Shown: positions 26,573 to 34,691 of the stretch, one piece after another | Layout of the letters: the number at the start of each line of letters is the position of its first letter | How positions within the stretch are numbered: position 1 is the stretch's first letter | DNA from: a bacterium | GTDB lineage: Bacteria > Electryoneota > RPQS01 | NCBI GenBank assembly: GCA_016703065.1 | Contig: JADJCU010000001.1 | Location: 496,001-560,000 of the forward strand | Direction of reading: 5' to 3' | DNA: 64,000 nucleotides | The notes under the pieces: generated by a model | What the model was told of the DNA's origin: nothing | What the model saw: only the letters and a program-made list of their open reading frames with translations | Database searches by the model: none | Position numbers and translations under genes: made by a program

Positions 26573-28217
26573 TTAGTAGTCCATGCCGCCCATGCCGCCC
26601 ATGCCGCCGCCGGGCATTGCCGGAGCGGGCGGGTTCTTTTCCTTCTTCTCGTGAATCGCGCAATCCGTCGTCAAGAGCAGACCGCCGACCGACGCCGCAT
26701 TCTCGAGCGCCACACGCACCACCTTAGTCGGGTCAATCACGCCGTCTTCCAACAGATCGGTGAACGTCTCGGTCGCCGCATTCAAACCGAAGCTGTACTT
26801 GGCGTTCTCGCGAATCCTGTTCACCACGACACTGCCTTCGAGGCCCGCGTTCTGCGAAATCATGCGAATCGGCTCTTCCAACGCGCGACGAATGATGTTC
26901 ACGCCGAGCTGCTCGTCGCCTTCGAGCTTGAAGCCGTCGAGCACTTTCTGCGCACGCAGCAGCGCCACGCCGCCGCCGGGGACAATCCCTTCTTCAACAG
27001 CCGCGCGCGTCGCATGCAGAGCATCTTCCACACGCGCCTTCTTTTCCTTCATCTCAACTTCGGTCGCCGCGCCAACTTTCAGCACCGCCACACCGCCGGC
27101 GAGCTTCGCCAGACGCTCTTGCAGCTTCTCGCGATCGTAATCCGACGTCGTGCCTTCAATCTGCTTCTTGATCTGAGCAATACGGCCCTTGATCTCTTCA
27201 GCCTTGCCCGCCCCTTCAACGATCGTCGTGTTGTCCTTGTCAATGATGATCTTCTTGGCCGTGCCGAGATCGCTCATCACCGCATTCTCCAGCTTGAAGC
27301 CCGCCTCTTCCGAGATCACACGGCCACCGGTCAAAATCGCGATATCGTCCAGCATGGCCCTTGCGGCGATCACCAAAGCCCGGAGCCTTCACCGCCGCTA
27401 CCTTCAACGTGCCGCGCAGCTTGTTCACCACAAGCGTCGCCAGCGCTTCACCTTCGACGTCTTCCGCAATCATCAAGAACGCGCGACCAGACTGCGCAAC
27501 CTTCTCCAAAATCGGGAGCAGGTCCTTCATCGACGCAATCTTCTTGTCGTGAATGAGCACGTACGGATTCTCGAGCTCGACTTCCATCTCGTCCGGATTC
27601 GTCACGAAGTAGGGCGACAGATAGCCGCGGTCGAACTGCATACCTTCGACGACTTCCAGCGACGTCTCCATCGACTTCGCTTCTTCAACCGTGATGACGC
27701 CGTCCTTGCCGACTTTGTCCATCGCGTCCGCAATCAGGTCGCCGATGGTCTTGTCGTTGTTGGCCGAAATCGTGCCGACGGCGGCGATGTCCTTCTTGCC
27801 CGAGACGGCCTTGCCGGTCTTCTTCAGATCTTCGACGACCTTCGCGACGGCCTTGTCGATACCGCGCTTCAGGCTCATCGGATCGGCACCGGCGGTGACG
27901 TTCTTCAGACCTTCATGAATGATCGCCTGCGCGAGCACGGTCGCAGTGGTCGTGCCGTCGCCCGCGATATCGCTCGTCTTGGAAGCGACTTCGCGAACCA
28001 TCTGCGCGCCCATGTTCTGCACGGCATCTTCGAGCTCAATTTCCTTGGCCACGGTCACACCATCCTTGGTGATGGTCGGTGCGCCCCACTTCTTTTCGAT
28101 CACCACGTTGCGGCCCTTGGGGCCCAGTGTGACCTTCACTGCATTTGCGAGCACGTCCACGCCCTTCTTGAGCGACGTGCGCGCTTCGACATCGAAGTCA
28201 ATCAGTTTGCTTGCCAT
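26573..28217 (-). CDS. groL: Chaperonin GroEL, split by a one-base indel
   Basis: The full chaperonin (about 548 residues) is present in two frames. The first part runs from the ATG at 28217 through VTLGPKGRNVVIEK, DGTTTATVLAQAI and APGFGDRRK. The second continues AMLDDIAILTGG to the typical Gly-Met tail GGMGGMGGMDY. The break is at plus-strand CCC 27358-27360: removing one base restores DRRKAMLDDIAILTGG. GroEL is essential, so this is almost surely a sequence error. It folds client proteins with GroES in an ATP-driven double ring. It lies 138 bases after groES in the same operon, with a palindromic repeat between them. Confidence 0.97.
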
Positions 28218-28261
28218 GTTGTATGATTCCTTGTTAGATGATTCTTGTGTGTTAGAGAGTC

Positions 28262-28333
28262 GTCATGCTGAACAAAGTGAAACATCTCTCTGAGGGAGTC
28301 TTCACTTCGCTGCGCTGCGTTCTGAATAACGAC
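28262..28333. repeat. Imperfect palindromic intergenic repeat, copy 2
   Basis: GTCATGCTGAACAAAGTGAA, then CTCTC...GAGGGAGTC, TTCGCTGCGCTGCGTTCTGAATAACGAC as the return arm. Same family as 25196-25277. It sits in the groES-groEL spacer. Confidence 0.7.
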
Positions 28334-28355
28334 AGGCAGGACAGGCGAGGGCTGA

Positions 28356-28655
28356 TTACTTGACGACCACCGCGAGGATGTCGCTGCGGCTGATCAGCAT
28401 GTACTCTTGGTCGTCGAGCTTGACTTCGGTGCCGCCATAGCGGGCGTAGACAATCGTGTCTCCGACCTTCAGCATCTCGGACATCTTCTTCTGCTTGCGA
28501 TCGGCGATTTCCACGTCGTCGCCCATGGCTACGATTTCGCCCATCTGCGGACGGTCCTTGGAGGCGGTATCGGGGATGATGATACCACCAACGGTCTTCT
28601 CTTCCTTTTCGAGCGGCTTAATCAGGACGCGCTCATCAATCGGCTTGATTTTCAT
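28356..28655 (-). CDS. groS: Co-chaperonin GroES
   Basis: 99 residues, normal length. It forms the heptameric lid on GroEL. Diagnostic segments: IKPIDERVLIKPLEKEEKT at the start, the mobile loop GGIIIPDTASKDRPQMGEI, and DTIVYARYGGTEVKLDDQEYMLI. An AGGAG lies before the ATG. First gene of the groESL operon behind a CIRCE operator. Confidence 0.98.
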   Translation of the reverse strand: MKIKPIDERVLIKPLEKEEKTVGGIIIPDTASKDRPQMGEIVAMGDDVEIADRKQKKMSEMLKVGDTIVYARYGGTEVKLDDQEYMLISRSDILAVVVK

Positions 28656-28710
28656 GGTCTTAGGTCTCCTGAACCTGTTGAATTATGGTAAGTCTTGTTG
28701 AGTTATGTTG

Positions 28711-28737
28711 TTAGCACTCGTTTAATACGACTGCTAA
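28711..28737 (-). promoter_or_regulatory. CIRCE operator (HrcA binding site)
   Basis: On the plus strand TTAGCACTC, nine bases, GACTGCTAA. It matches the CIRCE consensus TTAGCACTC-N9-GAGTGCTAA at 17 of 18 arm positions. It lies between the predicted -10 and the groES start, the usual place for HrcA heat-shock repression. Confidence 0.93.
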
Positions 28738-28747
28738 TAGTACCGCA

Positions 28748-28776
28748 AATATACACTCCAAGTTCCCGGGAGTCAA
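28748..28776 (-). promoter_or_regulatory. groESL promoter
   Basis: On the minus strand TTGACT, 17 bases, TATATT, directly upstream of the CIRCE element. Confidence 0.85.
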
Positions 28777-28804
28777 CTCACCCTAACAACCCTTTACCTA
28801 AATA

Positions 28805-28833
28805 AAAACAAACCCCTGAACTTAGTTCAGGGG
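28805..28833 (-). terminator. Rho-independent terminator
   Basis: On the minus strand a nine-base stem CCCCTGAAC/GTTCAGGGG with a three-base loop, followed by a T-rich tract (TTTGTTTTTATT). It ends the lipoprotein gene upstream of it. Confidence 0.8.
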
Positions 28834-28866
28834 AGAGTTGGGAGGCAACGACAGGCGAGGTGTCGC

Positions 28867-29544
28867 TCAGTTTGCAGACAGCACACCTTCGTCATCTATC
28901 TGCCGGAACGTGTCATGCAGCATTTCCATCAGGAGTTCCTCGATCTTGCGATCCTCCGGAGCAAACGGATATGCGAAGAGCAGCAGCGCTTGAACCAAGT
29001 TTGAAATACGTGCGCTGCGGTGATAACAAGCGACTTCCGCACCATCGGAGCGGTAAACGGCGGTAGCCAGCGAATAGTCTTTACGATAGGGCACCGGAAT
29101 GACGGTCGCGCTTACCGTACTCAATAGCGCTCCGAGATAGAAGCCTGCAAAACTCCGCTCTTGCTTGATTCGAATCTGCAGGGTGAACTGATTGGCCCGC
29201 ATTAGACTATCGAGCTCCGCGCGTCGTTTGGGTTCATAGACATCGTCTGCGCGATCCGTGTAAGTGTCAAAACCACCGAGATTCGTGAACTCCGATAACG
29301 CATCGTAAAATACGAGTTCAAAATCTTCAGTCACCGCGCTCGCACTGATAATCTCCGGAAGCGCGTCGTACCCGCGCGCCTGCTGCTGGTGAGTAAAGTG
29401 GAATAGCACGGTCACGGGCGCGCGTGCAGCACGGCTCCTCGTCTCACCTCTATACTGTCCCTGTACTCCCGAGCGAAAGGCCATGCAACCCACGCACATG
29501 CAGGCCACACATAAGACCAGAATCCGAAGAGGCTGGGGTTTCAT
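28867..29544 (-). CDS. Putative lipoprotein
   Basis: 225 residues, unrecognised. A short basic start (MKPQPLRI) and hydrophobic core end in the lipobox CVGC, so the mature protein probably begins at Cys20. The remainder includes a short hydrophobic patch FYLGALLSTVSATVIPVP and no enzyme motif. It has the feel of the outer-membrane lipoproteins that assemble into complexes, but that is only an impression. It is followed by its own terminator. Confidence 0.65.
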   Translation of the reverse strand: MKPQPLRILVLCVACMCVGCMAFRSGVQGQYRGETRSRAARAPVTVLFHFTHQQQARGYDALPEIISASAVTEDFELVFYDALSEFTNLGGFDTYTDRADDVYEPKRRAELDSLMRANQFTLQIRIKQERSFAGFYLGALLSTVSATVIPVPYRKDYSLATAVYRSDGAEVACYHRSARISNLVQALLLFAYPFAPEDRKIEELLMEMLHDTFRQIDDEGVLSAN

Positions 29545-29629
29545 AGCAGTCCAAGAACTAATCAGGGTTGAATACCACGCTTTTTCAAATCAGGCTCGTC
29601 AACGCGACGCTGGGCAATTCTCCCCAAGG

Positions 29630-30019
29630 CTACTGCTTGCCGACAAAGATGAGCAGCAGACCCGCGAGGATCGGAAGGCCGCCGATCAGGCCTGCGGTTA
29701 TGAGCCTACTTTGAGTCGGCAGATTTGGAGCGGGCATTGCAAGGAAGAGCACGACAAGCAGAACTCCGAGCGCCGGCAGCACGATGCGGACAATATGCTC
29801 TTTACGCCAGACCAACAGCAACGCGCTCCAGACCAGAATCAGGCCCGCGAAGATGAACCGATACCCCTTCGCTTGCTCCGAGGCGGGCACGGTTTGTTGA
29901 TTGTCCAGCAGATTCGCGACCAGAAAGTAGGTCCAAAACAGAGTCCACAAACCGATTGTTCCGCGGGCAGCGGCACGCAGCCATACGTTACGCGAGGCGG
30001 TCAATGCGCCGATTGCCAT
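29630..30019 (-). CDS. Small four-helix membrane protein
   Basis: 129 residues with four hydrophobic segments (about 18-35, 51-68, 75-94 and 105-127), no recognised family. It is the last gene of an operon with an XRE regulator and a second membrane protein upstream (21-base gap). Confidence 0.65.
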   Translation of the reverse strand: MAIGALTASRNVWLRAAARGTIGLWTLFWTYFLVANLLDNQQTVPASEQAKGYRFIFAGLILVWSALLLVWRKEHIVRIVLPALGVLLVVLFLAMPAPNLPTQSRLITAGLIGGLPILAGLLLIFVGKQ

Positions 30020-30040
30020 AACTAAGCTCCTTGCGATGAT

Positions 30041-30724
30041 TTACACTTCAACGGCAGGCTCGGCCGATTCGTCGCGCGACGGAAGAAATAGACACGCGCC
30101 CGCCGTATACAGCGGGCCGCAAATCACAAGCGCCGTCGCACCCTGACCCAACGTGAGCCCCTTGCCGAGAATGAAGAATAGCAGCACCGTCGTCGCGGCG
30201 AAGACAATGGATCCTATAACGCGCGGATACTTCTTCGCCAAAAGCCCAAGTGCAATAACGGTCAACCACGGACTGCCTTCCGCAAGCGATTCGAGTGACA
30301 CGCCGTGACTCATCACCACAAACAGCAGCGCCATCAACCCCACAGCGATGATAATCGTCCTGCTTGCCTTCTGGTAGTCCTTCACCAGAAGAACATTGAA
30401 AAACGCTTTCGTCGCGATGCCGACAATGATGATGATATTGTAGAATTCGGCGTTGGCGTCTCCGTTCGCGTTCTGCACGACCGCGACAATCACCGTCGTG
30501 ATCATAATTACCGCGAAAGCGATGTTTCCTGAACGGTAATGAATCGCCATCTGCCGCTCGTCTACCATTCGCTTGGCGAAACCAAGCGAGGCGATTGTTG
30601 GCCGCAAGAGATACGACAGCAGCATCAACGCCAGCCACATCTGCTCGCCCGTGATCGCAAACAGCGCGATCGCGACGACAAGTATCCCCAATGCGGTCCA
30701 GAAAATTGCATCAATCCTAAACAT
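30041..30724 (-). CDS. DUF2178-like membrane protein
   Basis: 227 residues, about seven hydrophobic segments. The motif RMVDERQMAIHYRSGNIAF resembles the DERxxxIxxKAG signature of DUF2178 membrane proteins, which are usually paired with a small XRE-type regulator, as here. The start overlaps the regulator's stop by eight bases. Function unknown; the pairing suggests a stress- or membrane-responsive switch. Confidence 0.65.
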   Translation of the reverse strand: MFRIDAIFWTALGILVVAIALFAITGEQMWLALMLLSYLLRPTIASLGFAKRMVDERQMAIHYRSGNIAFAVIMITTVIVAVVQNANGDANAEFYNIIIIVGIATKAFFNVLLVKDYQKASRTIIIAVGLMALLFVVMSHGVSLESLAEGSPWLTVIALGLLAKKYPRVIGSIVFAATTVLLFFILGKGLTLGQGATALVICGPLYTAGACLFLPSRDESAEPAVEV

Positions 30725-30926
30725 GATCCTGTTCCTCCAAGGTGAACAGATCTTCTACTTTCGCGCCCAGCTTCGCGGCGAGCAACAGCGCGCGTTTCAC
30801 GGATGGAGCGTAGTCGCCCTTCTCTATTGAGACAATCGTCTGCCGCGAAACGCCGACCAGATCAGCCAACTCCTGCTGACTCATCTCGTCATGTTCGAAC
30901 CTGAATTTGCGCAGTGTTGTCTTCAT
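30717..30926 (-). CDS. Small XRE-family transcription regulator
   Basis: 69 residues, a single helix-turn-helix: MSQQELADLVGVSRQTIVSIEKGDY is the canonical XRE/Cro fold. The C-terminus KLGAKVEDLFTLEEQ matches the YozG-type small regulators. It heads an operon with two membrane proteins and probably controls it, given TGTCA-containing repeats at its own promoter. Confidence 0.9.
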   Translation of the reverse strand: MKTTLRKFRFEHDEMSQQELADLVGVSRQTIVSIEKGDYAPSVKRALLLAAKLGAKVEDLFTLEEQDHV

Positions 30927-30952
30927 TCGGGAGCCTTGCCTCAGGCATTCCT

Positions 30953-30981
30953 AATATAATGACAGAAATCCGCATTGTCAA
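30953..30981 (-). promoter_or_regulatory. Promoter of the XRE operon with TGTCA repeats
   Basis: On the minus strand TTGACA, 17 bases, TATATT. On the plus strand TGACA (30960) and TGTCA (30976, 30997, 31010) cluster here. The first two form an inverted pair spanning the spacer, a candidate operator for the XRE protein. Confidence 0.75.
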
Positions 30982-31045
30982 GCATTCTTTACATCATGTC
31001 AATTATTATTGTCACCGTAGCATATTTATCTTATTGTTTTTCATG

Positions 31046-31070
31046 AAAAAGCCCTACCAAAGGTAGGGCT
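31046..31070 (-). terminator. Rho-independent terminator
   Basis: On the minus strand a nine-base stem AGCCCTACC/GGTAGGGCT, loop TTT, followed by TTTTT. It ends the threonine dehydratase gene. Confidence 0.88.
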
Positions 31071-31105
31071 CGTCGGAAGATGGGCCTCTAACAGGCAGTT
31101 GCCCC

Positions 31106-32056
31106 CTACATCGTCAGGACGCCGGGATCGAGATTGCCGCCGCTCAGGATGACACCGACGCGGTCGGGAGTTGGATAGCCCGACAACAGCGCCGCAACGC
31201 CCAGCGCGCCGCTCGGTTCAACCACGAGCTTCATTCGCTCGAACAGGAACTTTGTCGCTTCAATTATTTTTGCTTCCGTTACGTTCGCAAAGTCATCCAC
31301 GTTCGCGCGCACCAGAGGGAAGGTCAGCTTACCCAAGCTCGGTGTGCGCGTACCATCTGCTATTGTCGGCGGATTCTTCACAGTGTGTAAGGTGCCCGTA
31401 CGCCACGAGAGCGTCGCATCGTTTGCCACTTCCGGTTCTACACCAACTACTTTGCAATCGGGATTCACATGCTTGGCCGCCAACGCGCTGCCCGAAAGCA
31501 AGCCGCCGCCGCCGCACGGAACTAACAGCAATTCAAGGTCGGGATAGTCCGTCAACAGTTCGAGTGCAGCCGTGCCCTGTCCCGCGATGATATGCGGGTG
31601 ATCGTACGGCGGAATCAACACGTAGCCGTGCCGCTCTTTCAGCTCCGCTGAAATTTCTTCACGCGTGCGCTCCTGCGGATCATACACCACAACTTCCGCG
31701 CCATAGCCTTTCGTCGCCGCGAGTTTGATCGGCGGCGCATCCGCCGGCATCACAATCACCGTCTTAATATCCAATAGCGTCCCTACGAGCGCGACAGCCT
31801 GCGCGTGATTGCCCGACGAATGCGTAATCACCCCGCGCCTCTTCTCTTCAAAGGTCAAGCGCGACATGGCATTGTACGCCCCTCTGAACTTAAATGCGCC
31901 AACGCGTTGTAAGTTCTCGCACTTCAAGAAGACATTCGCGCCGCTCCGCGCATCCAGTGTGCGCGATGTATGAACCGGCGTTTTATGCGCGATGCCTTTG
32001 AGCGTCTGAGCGGCATCGAGAACGTCGTAGGCGGTGGGAAGAGTGTGTTCGGACAT
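31106..32056 (-). CDS. Threonine/serine dehydratase (PLP enzyme)
   Basis: 316 residues from the ATG at 32056. It converts threonine to 2-oxobutyrate (or serine to pyruvate) plus ammonia. The PLP lysine lies in VGAFKFRGA, the phosphate-binding loop is PCGGGGLLSG, and SSGNHAQAVA is the substrate loop. There is no C-terminal ACT domain, so it is the short catabolic or racemase-like form rather than biosynthetic IlvA. Serine racemase is a possible alternative. A GTG at 32086 would add ten residues. No strong ribosome site for either start. Confidence 0.88.
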   Translation of the reverse strand: MSEHTLPTAYDVLDAAQTLKGIAHKTPVHTSRTLDARSGANVFLKCENLQRVGAFKFRGAYNAMSRLTFEEKRRGVITHSSGNHAQAVALVGTLLDIKTVIVMPADAPPIKLAATKGYGAEVVVYDPQERTREEISAELKERHGYVLIPPYDHPHIIAGQGTAALELLTDYPDLELLLVPCGGGGLLSGSALAAKHVNPDCKVVGVEPEVANDATLSWRTGTLHTVKNPPTIADGTRTPSLGKLTFPLVRANVDDFANVTEAKIIEATKFLFERMKLVVEPSGALGVAALLSGYPTPDRVGVILSGGNLDPGVLTM

Positions 32057-32077
32057 GAGCGTAATGTATGAAAGAGG

Positions 32078-32102
32078 AAAGGGCACAGAGTCTGTGCCCT
32101 TT
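32078..32102 (-). terminator. Terminator downstream of the redoxin-T9SS gene
   Basis: Near-perfect palindrome AAAGGGCACAGA/TCTGTGCCCTTT with a one-base centre, followed on the minus strand by a C/T-rich tract. Confidence 0.7.
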
Positions 32103-32125
32103 CACTAATCAGGAAGCATGGAAAA

Positions 32126-33334
32126 CTATCGCATCAGCACCACGCGATGCACCGCGCGCGCATCGAGCGTATTCAGTTCAAGCAGATAGTTGCCCGACGG
32201 CAGCGGCAAGCCTTGCATGTTGGTCGCATTCCACGTCGCACTGTATTGACCGCTCGCCATAAACGGGCTATTCAATAACGTCGCTACGTTCTGGCCCAGC
32301 ATGTTATACACGTTCAGCGTCACTGCGCCCGGTCGATTCACAACAAAACTGACGGTCGTCTCCGGGTTGAACGGATTCGGATAGTTCGACAACAGAGCGT
32401 GCGAAGTCACCACCGGCTCGATACGCGGCGAAATCGCACTGCCCTCATACAGATAAAGGTCGTAGGAAATCACCTCGTCCGGATTCGCCGGGTCAAACAC
32501 GCTGAACCGCAGTTGATAGTCACCGTGTACGGTCGATGTGTCAAAGTATCCCAACTCGGGATTGAACGCCATATTGTAGATGTACGTCGAAACCAGAGTG
32601 TCGTGCTGATTCGCTGTATACGAAATCGTCATGTCCTGATAGCCCGTGTCCGGAGGCAGGCACGTGAAATACGTGCAGATCGCGTAACCCCGATACGGGT
32701 CCGGACTGACAATCGGCGTCAACGCAAGCGTGAATTGCCGGTCTTCGTTCAGAAGATTTGTCAGCTCCGCGTGATAAGTGAACGTGTTGAAACCGTCGAT
32801 ATACGTCAGTTCGGTTTCATGCATCACCAATTCAAACGTCGGCTCGTCAAGCGGAAGCCACTCGTCCACGTGTGAACGGATTGTCGTGATGTTGAGCTGA
32901 TACGGACCGGACACGTAGCGCACGATGCCGTCCGGATCGATCACAACCTTGCGATAGTCGCCGCTGTTCTGACTGCTGTAGGTACCGGCCTGTGTCAACA
33001 GCGGAAAGGTCACGCCCGTGATGCCGCGAAACACTTCGACCGCCGCAGGCGATCCGTTGTAAATGTCCAATCCCAGCGTGACCACCGGCTGGCCTGCATA
33101 ATACTGATGAATCCCGTCTTCCATTTGCCCATCCTGGGCACGACAGGTACTTCAGGTGTTGCCAAAGAACATCAAGACGACAACATTGCCTTGATAGTTG
33201 CTCAGCGTGTGGCTTTCCCCTTGTGAATCTGTCAGCGTGAAATCGGGCGCGGCCTGACCAACGGTAAATGCGTGGGCACTACCGAAGGCCAAGAGCAAGG
33301 CGCACAGCGGCGGGAGCCAGATGCGGTGCTTCAT
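32126..33334 (-). CDS. Candidate selenoprotein: exported redoxin with UxxC site and T9SS domain (in-frame UGA)
   Basis: One frame of 402 codons with a single internal TGA (33152-33154). The start at 33334 has GGAG upstream and gives a signal peptide (MKHRIWLPPLCALLLA, cleavage after AHA). Residues 23-180 are an AhpC/TSA-type redoxin: AAPDFTLTDSQGE, then NVVVLMFFGNT, then UGA-S-T-C, where thioredoxin-like proteins have CXXC, and later VVIDPDGIVRYVSG. The UGA replaces exactly the first redox cysteine (residue 61; Cys64 resolves). The frame continues through a beta-rich domain to a T9SS type A domain (NYPNPFNPETTVSF to VHRVVLMR). Read as standard code the product would be a useless 60 residues. 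Selenocysteine insertion is inferred; a base-call error of TGC or TGT to TGA is the alternative. Confidence 0.7.
33113..33147 (-). promoter_or_regulatory. Candidate bacterial SECIS element
   Basis: Directly after the UGA, on the minus strand: lower stem CCTGTC/GACGGG (33147-33142 with 33118-33113, one G-U pair), an asymmetric internal loop, upper stem TGCCC/GGGCA (33140-33136 with 33130-33126) and apical loop AGGAT. Sixteen bases separate the UGA from the apical loop, and a G stands at loop position two. Both fit the published bacterial SECIS model as I recall it. No folding program was run. Confidence 0.6.
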
Positions 33335-33392
33335 GGTGTGGTTCTCCGGATGGTAATCGTCTTGGGCTCGGGTGAAATCTCTTGTGTGTGTA

Positions 33393-33421
33393 AAGATAAC
33401 ATCTAATGGCGGTCGATGCAA
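33393..33421 (-). promoter_or_regulatory. Predicted promoter of the redoxin-T9SS gene
   Basis: On the minus strand TTGCAT, 17 bases, TATCTT, about 60 bases upstream of the start codon. Confidence 0.55.
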
Positions 33422-33426
33422 GGGTC

Positions 33427-34578
33427 TCATCCCCTCCGTGCCCATTCGAGCATCGTCCGGCGCGTTACGGTCTCTTTGCTTTCAATCGCGGCGCGGACGC
33501 GCTTCACGAGAGCCCCGATCTCGGCCTCTCCAAGCTCCAGCCCGTCGAGTGCCAATAGGCGCCTTAAGCCATTTTTTCCTAAGAATTTACCAAAGATAAT
33601 CCGGTCTTCGAGCGAGGCCTTGCCGCCGACGGCTTCCGGCCCAAACGGCTCAAACGTCAACGGATCGGCCAGCATTGCCTGCTGGTGCATCCCGGCGGCA
33701 TGCAAAAAGGCATTCTGTCCGACCAGCGCCTTGTTAGGTTGAATCGGCACGCCCGAGAGTTCGCGCACAAGCCTTGATGTGTCAAGAATCCGGTCAAGTT
33801 TGATTCCGCTGTGGAGGCCCAGTGACTCATGATGATAGTCGATGATCATCGCGACTTCTTCCAGGGCCGTGTTCCCGGCCCGCTCCCCGAGACCGTTGAT
33901 TGTCCCCTCGACCTGGTCGGCACCCCCCTCAAGGGCCGCAACCGAGTTCGCGGAGGCCAACCCGAAATCATTGTGGCAGTGAATCCCCAGACTCAGCGGC
34001 GCAGGAAACTCCTTCCGCAAGAGCTGAAAGAGCGCCTTTAGGTCCGCCGGGAGGCCACATCCTACGGTGTCCGCCACGACCAACGTTGTTGCCCCGGCTG
34101 TTGCCGCACATCTTAGAGCCGAGATTAGCTCCGCAATCCCCGTTCGGGTCGCATCCGTCGCAATGAACTCCACGTCATCATTGTACGTCTTCGCATGCCG
34201 GACCGCCTCACCAATCTGTTCTTCGGCCGCGAACCGCGAGAGCTTGAGCGATGCGGTCAGGTGCCGATCCGATACAGGTAAAACAATGGAAATTCTGGCT
34301 TTGTCGGCCCCATCGAGGGCCTTTGCCGTTGCCTCAACATCGCTCGTTCGTGCTCTTGCCAATCCGGCTACAATCGGTCCCTTAAGCTCAGCGACGCATT
34401 GCCGCACTGCCTCCGCTTCCGATTCCGCTGCGGCCGGGAAGCCAACTTCAATAATGTCTACCCCAAGTTCGGCCAACGCCCGGGCTATCTGGAGCTTTTG
34501 CTCAACAGAGAATACCACAAACGGCGTCTGTTCACCGTCGCGCAATGTGGTGTCGTAAAATTTGACGTAGTGAGGCAC
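33427..34578 (-). CDS. 2-isopropylmalate/homocitrate synthase family enzyme
   Basis: 383 residues of the DRE-TIM metallolyase family, which condenses acetyl-CoA with a 2-oxoacid. Seen: YDTTLRDGEQTPF (catalytic Arg and metal-binding Asp), the metal-binding HCH (LGIHCHNDFGLA), NGLGERAGNTALEEV, and HAAGMHQQAML. The length equals NifV-type homocitrate synthase. The C-terminal LeuA regulatory domain is absent, so it is probably not a classical feedback-regulated LeuA. No nif, leu or lys genes are nearby, so the substrate cannot be fixed. It is divergent from the men operon. Confidence 0.85.
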   Translation of the reverse strand: MPHYVKFYDTTLRDGEQTPFVVFSVEQKLQIARALAELGVDIIEVGFPAAAESEAEAVRQCVAELKGPIVAGLARARTSDVEATAKALDGADKARISIVLPVSDRHLTASLKLSRFAAEEQIGEAVRHAKTYNDDVEFIATDATRTGIAELISALRCAATAGATTLVVADTVGCGLPADLKALFQLLRKEFPAPLSLGIHCHNDFGLASANSVAALEGGADQVEGTINGLGERAGNTALEEVAMIIDYHHESLGLHSGIKLDRILDTSRLVRELSGVPIQPNKALVGQNAFLHAAGMHQQAMLADPLTFEPFGPEAVGGKASLEDRIIFGKFLGKNGLRRLLALDGLELGEAEIGALVKRVRAAIESKETVTRRTMLEWARRG

Positions 34579-34611
34579 AATCGGGAAAGTCTGATGAATA
34601 GGTGCTATCGC

Positions 34612-34640
34612 AATATAGAGGTTGGTAACTTTGTCCGCAA
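34612..34640 (-). promoter_or_regulatory. Possible promoter of the synthase gene
   Basis: On the minus strand TTGCGG, 17 bases, TATATT, about 35 bases upstream of the ATG. The -35 is weak. Confidence 0.45.
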
Positions 34641-34691
34641 CCAGCGTGTCGGGTTTGAAAGCCGTGAGGAATATGGCTAAATTACCGAGTT

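Noticed and set aside
26360..28226. Long plus-strand ORFs (398 and 345 residues) across groEL
   Set aside because: Antisense of groEL, rich in His/Arg/Asn, typical of shadows in GC-rich genes.
33152..33154. TGA as a general Trp codon (alternative genetic code)
   Set aside because: TGA ends many genes here (menF, menD, menC, cheA, cheR) with correct lengths and overlaps, so it is an ordinary stop codon elsewhere.
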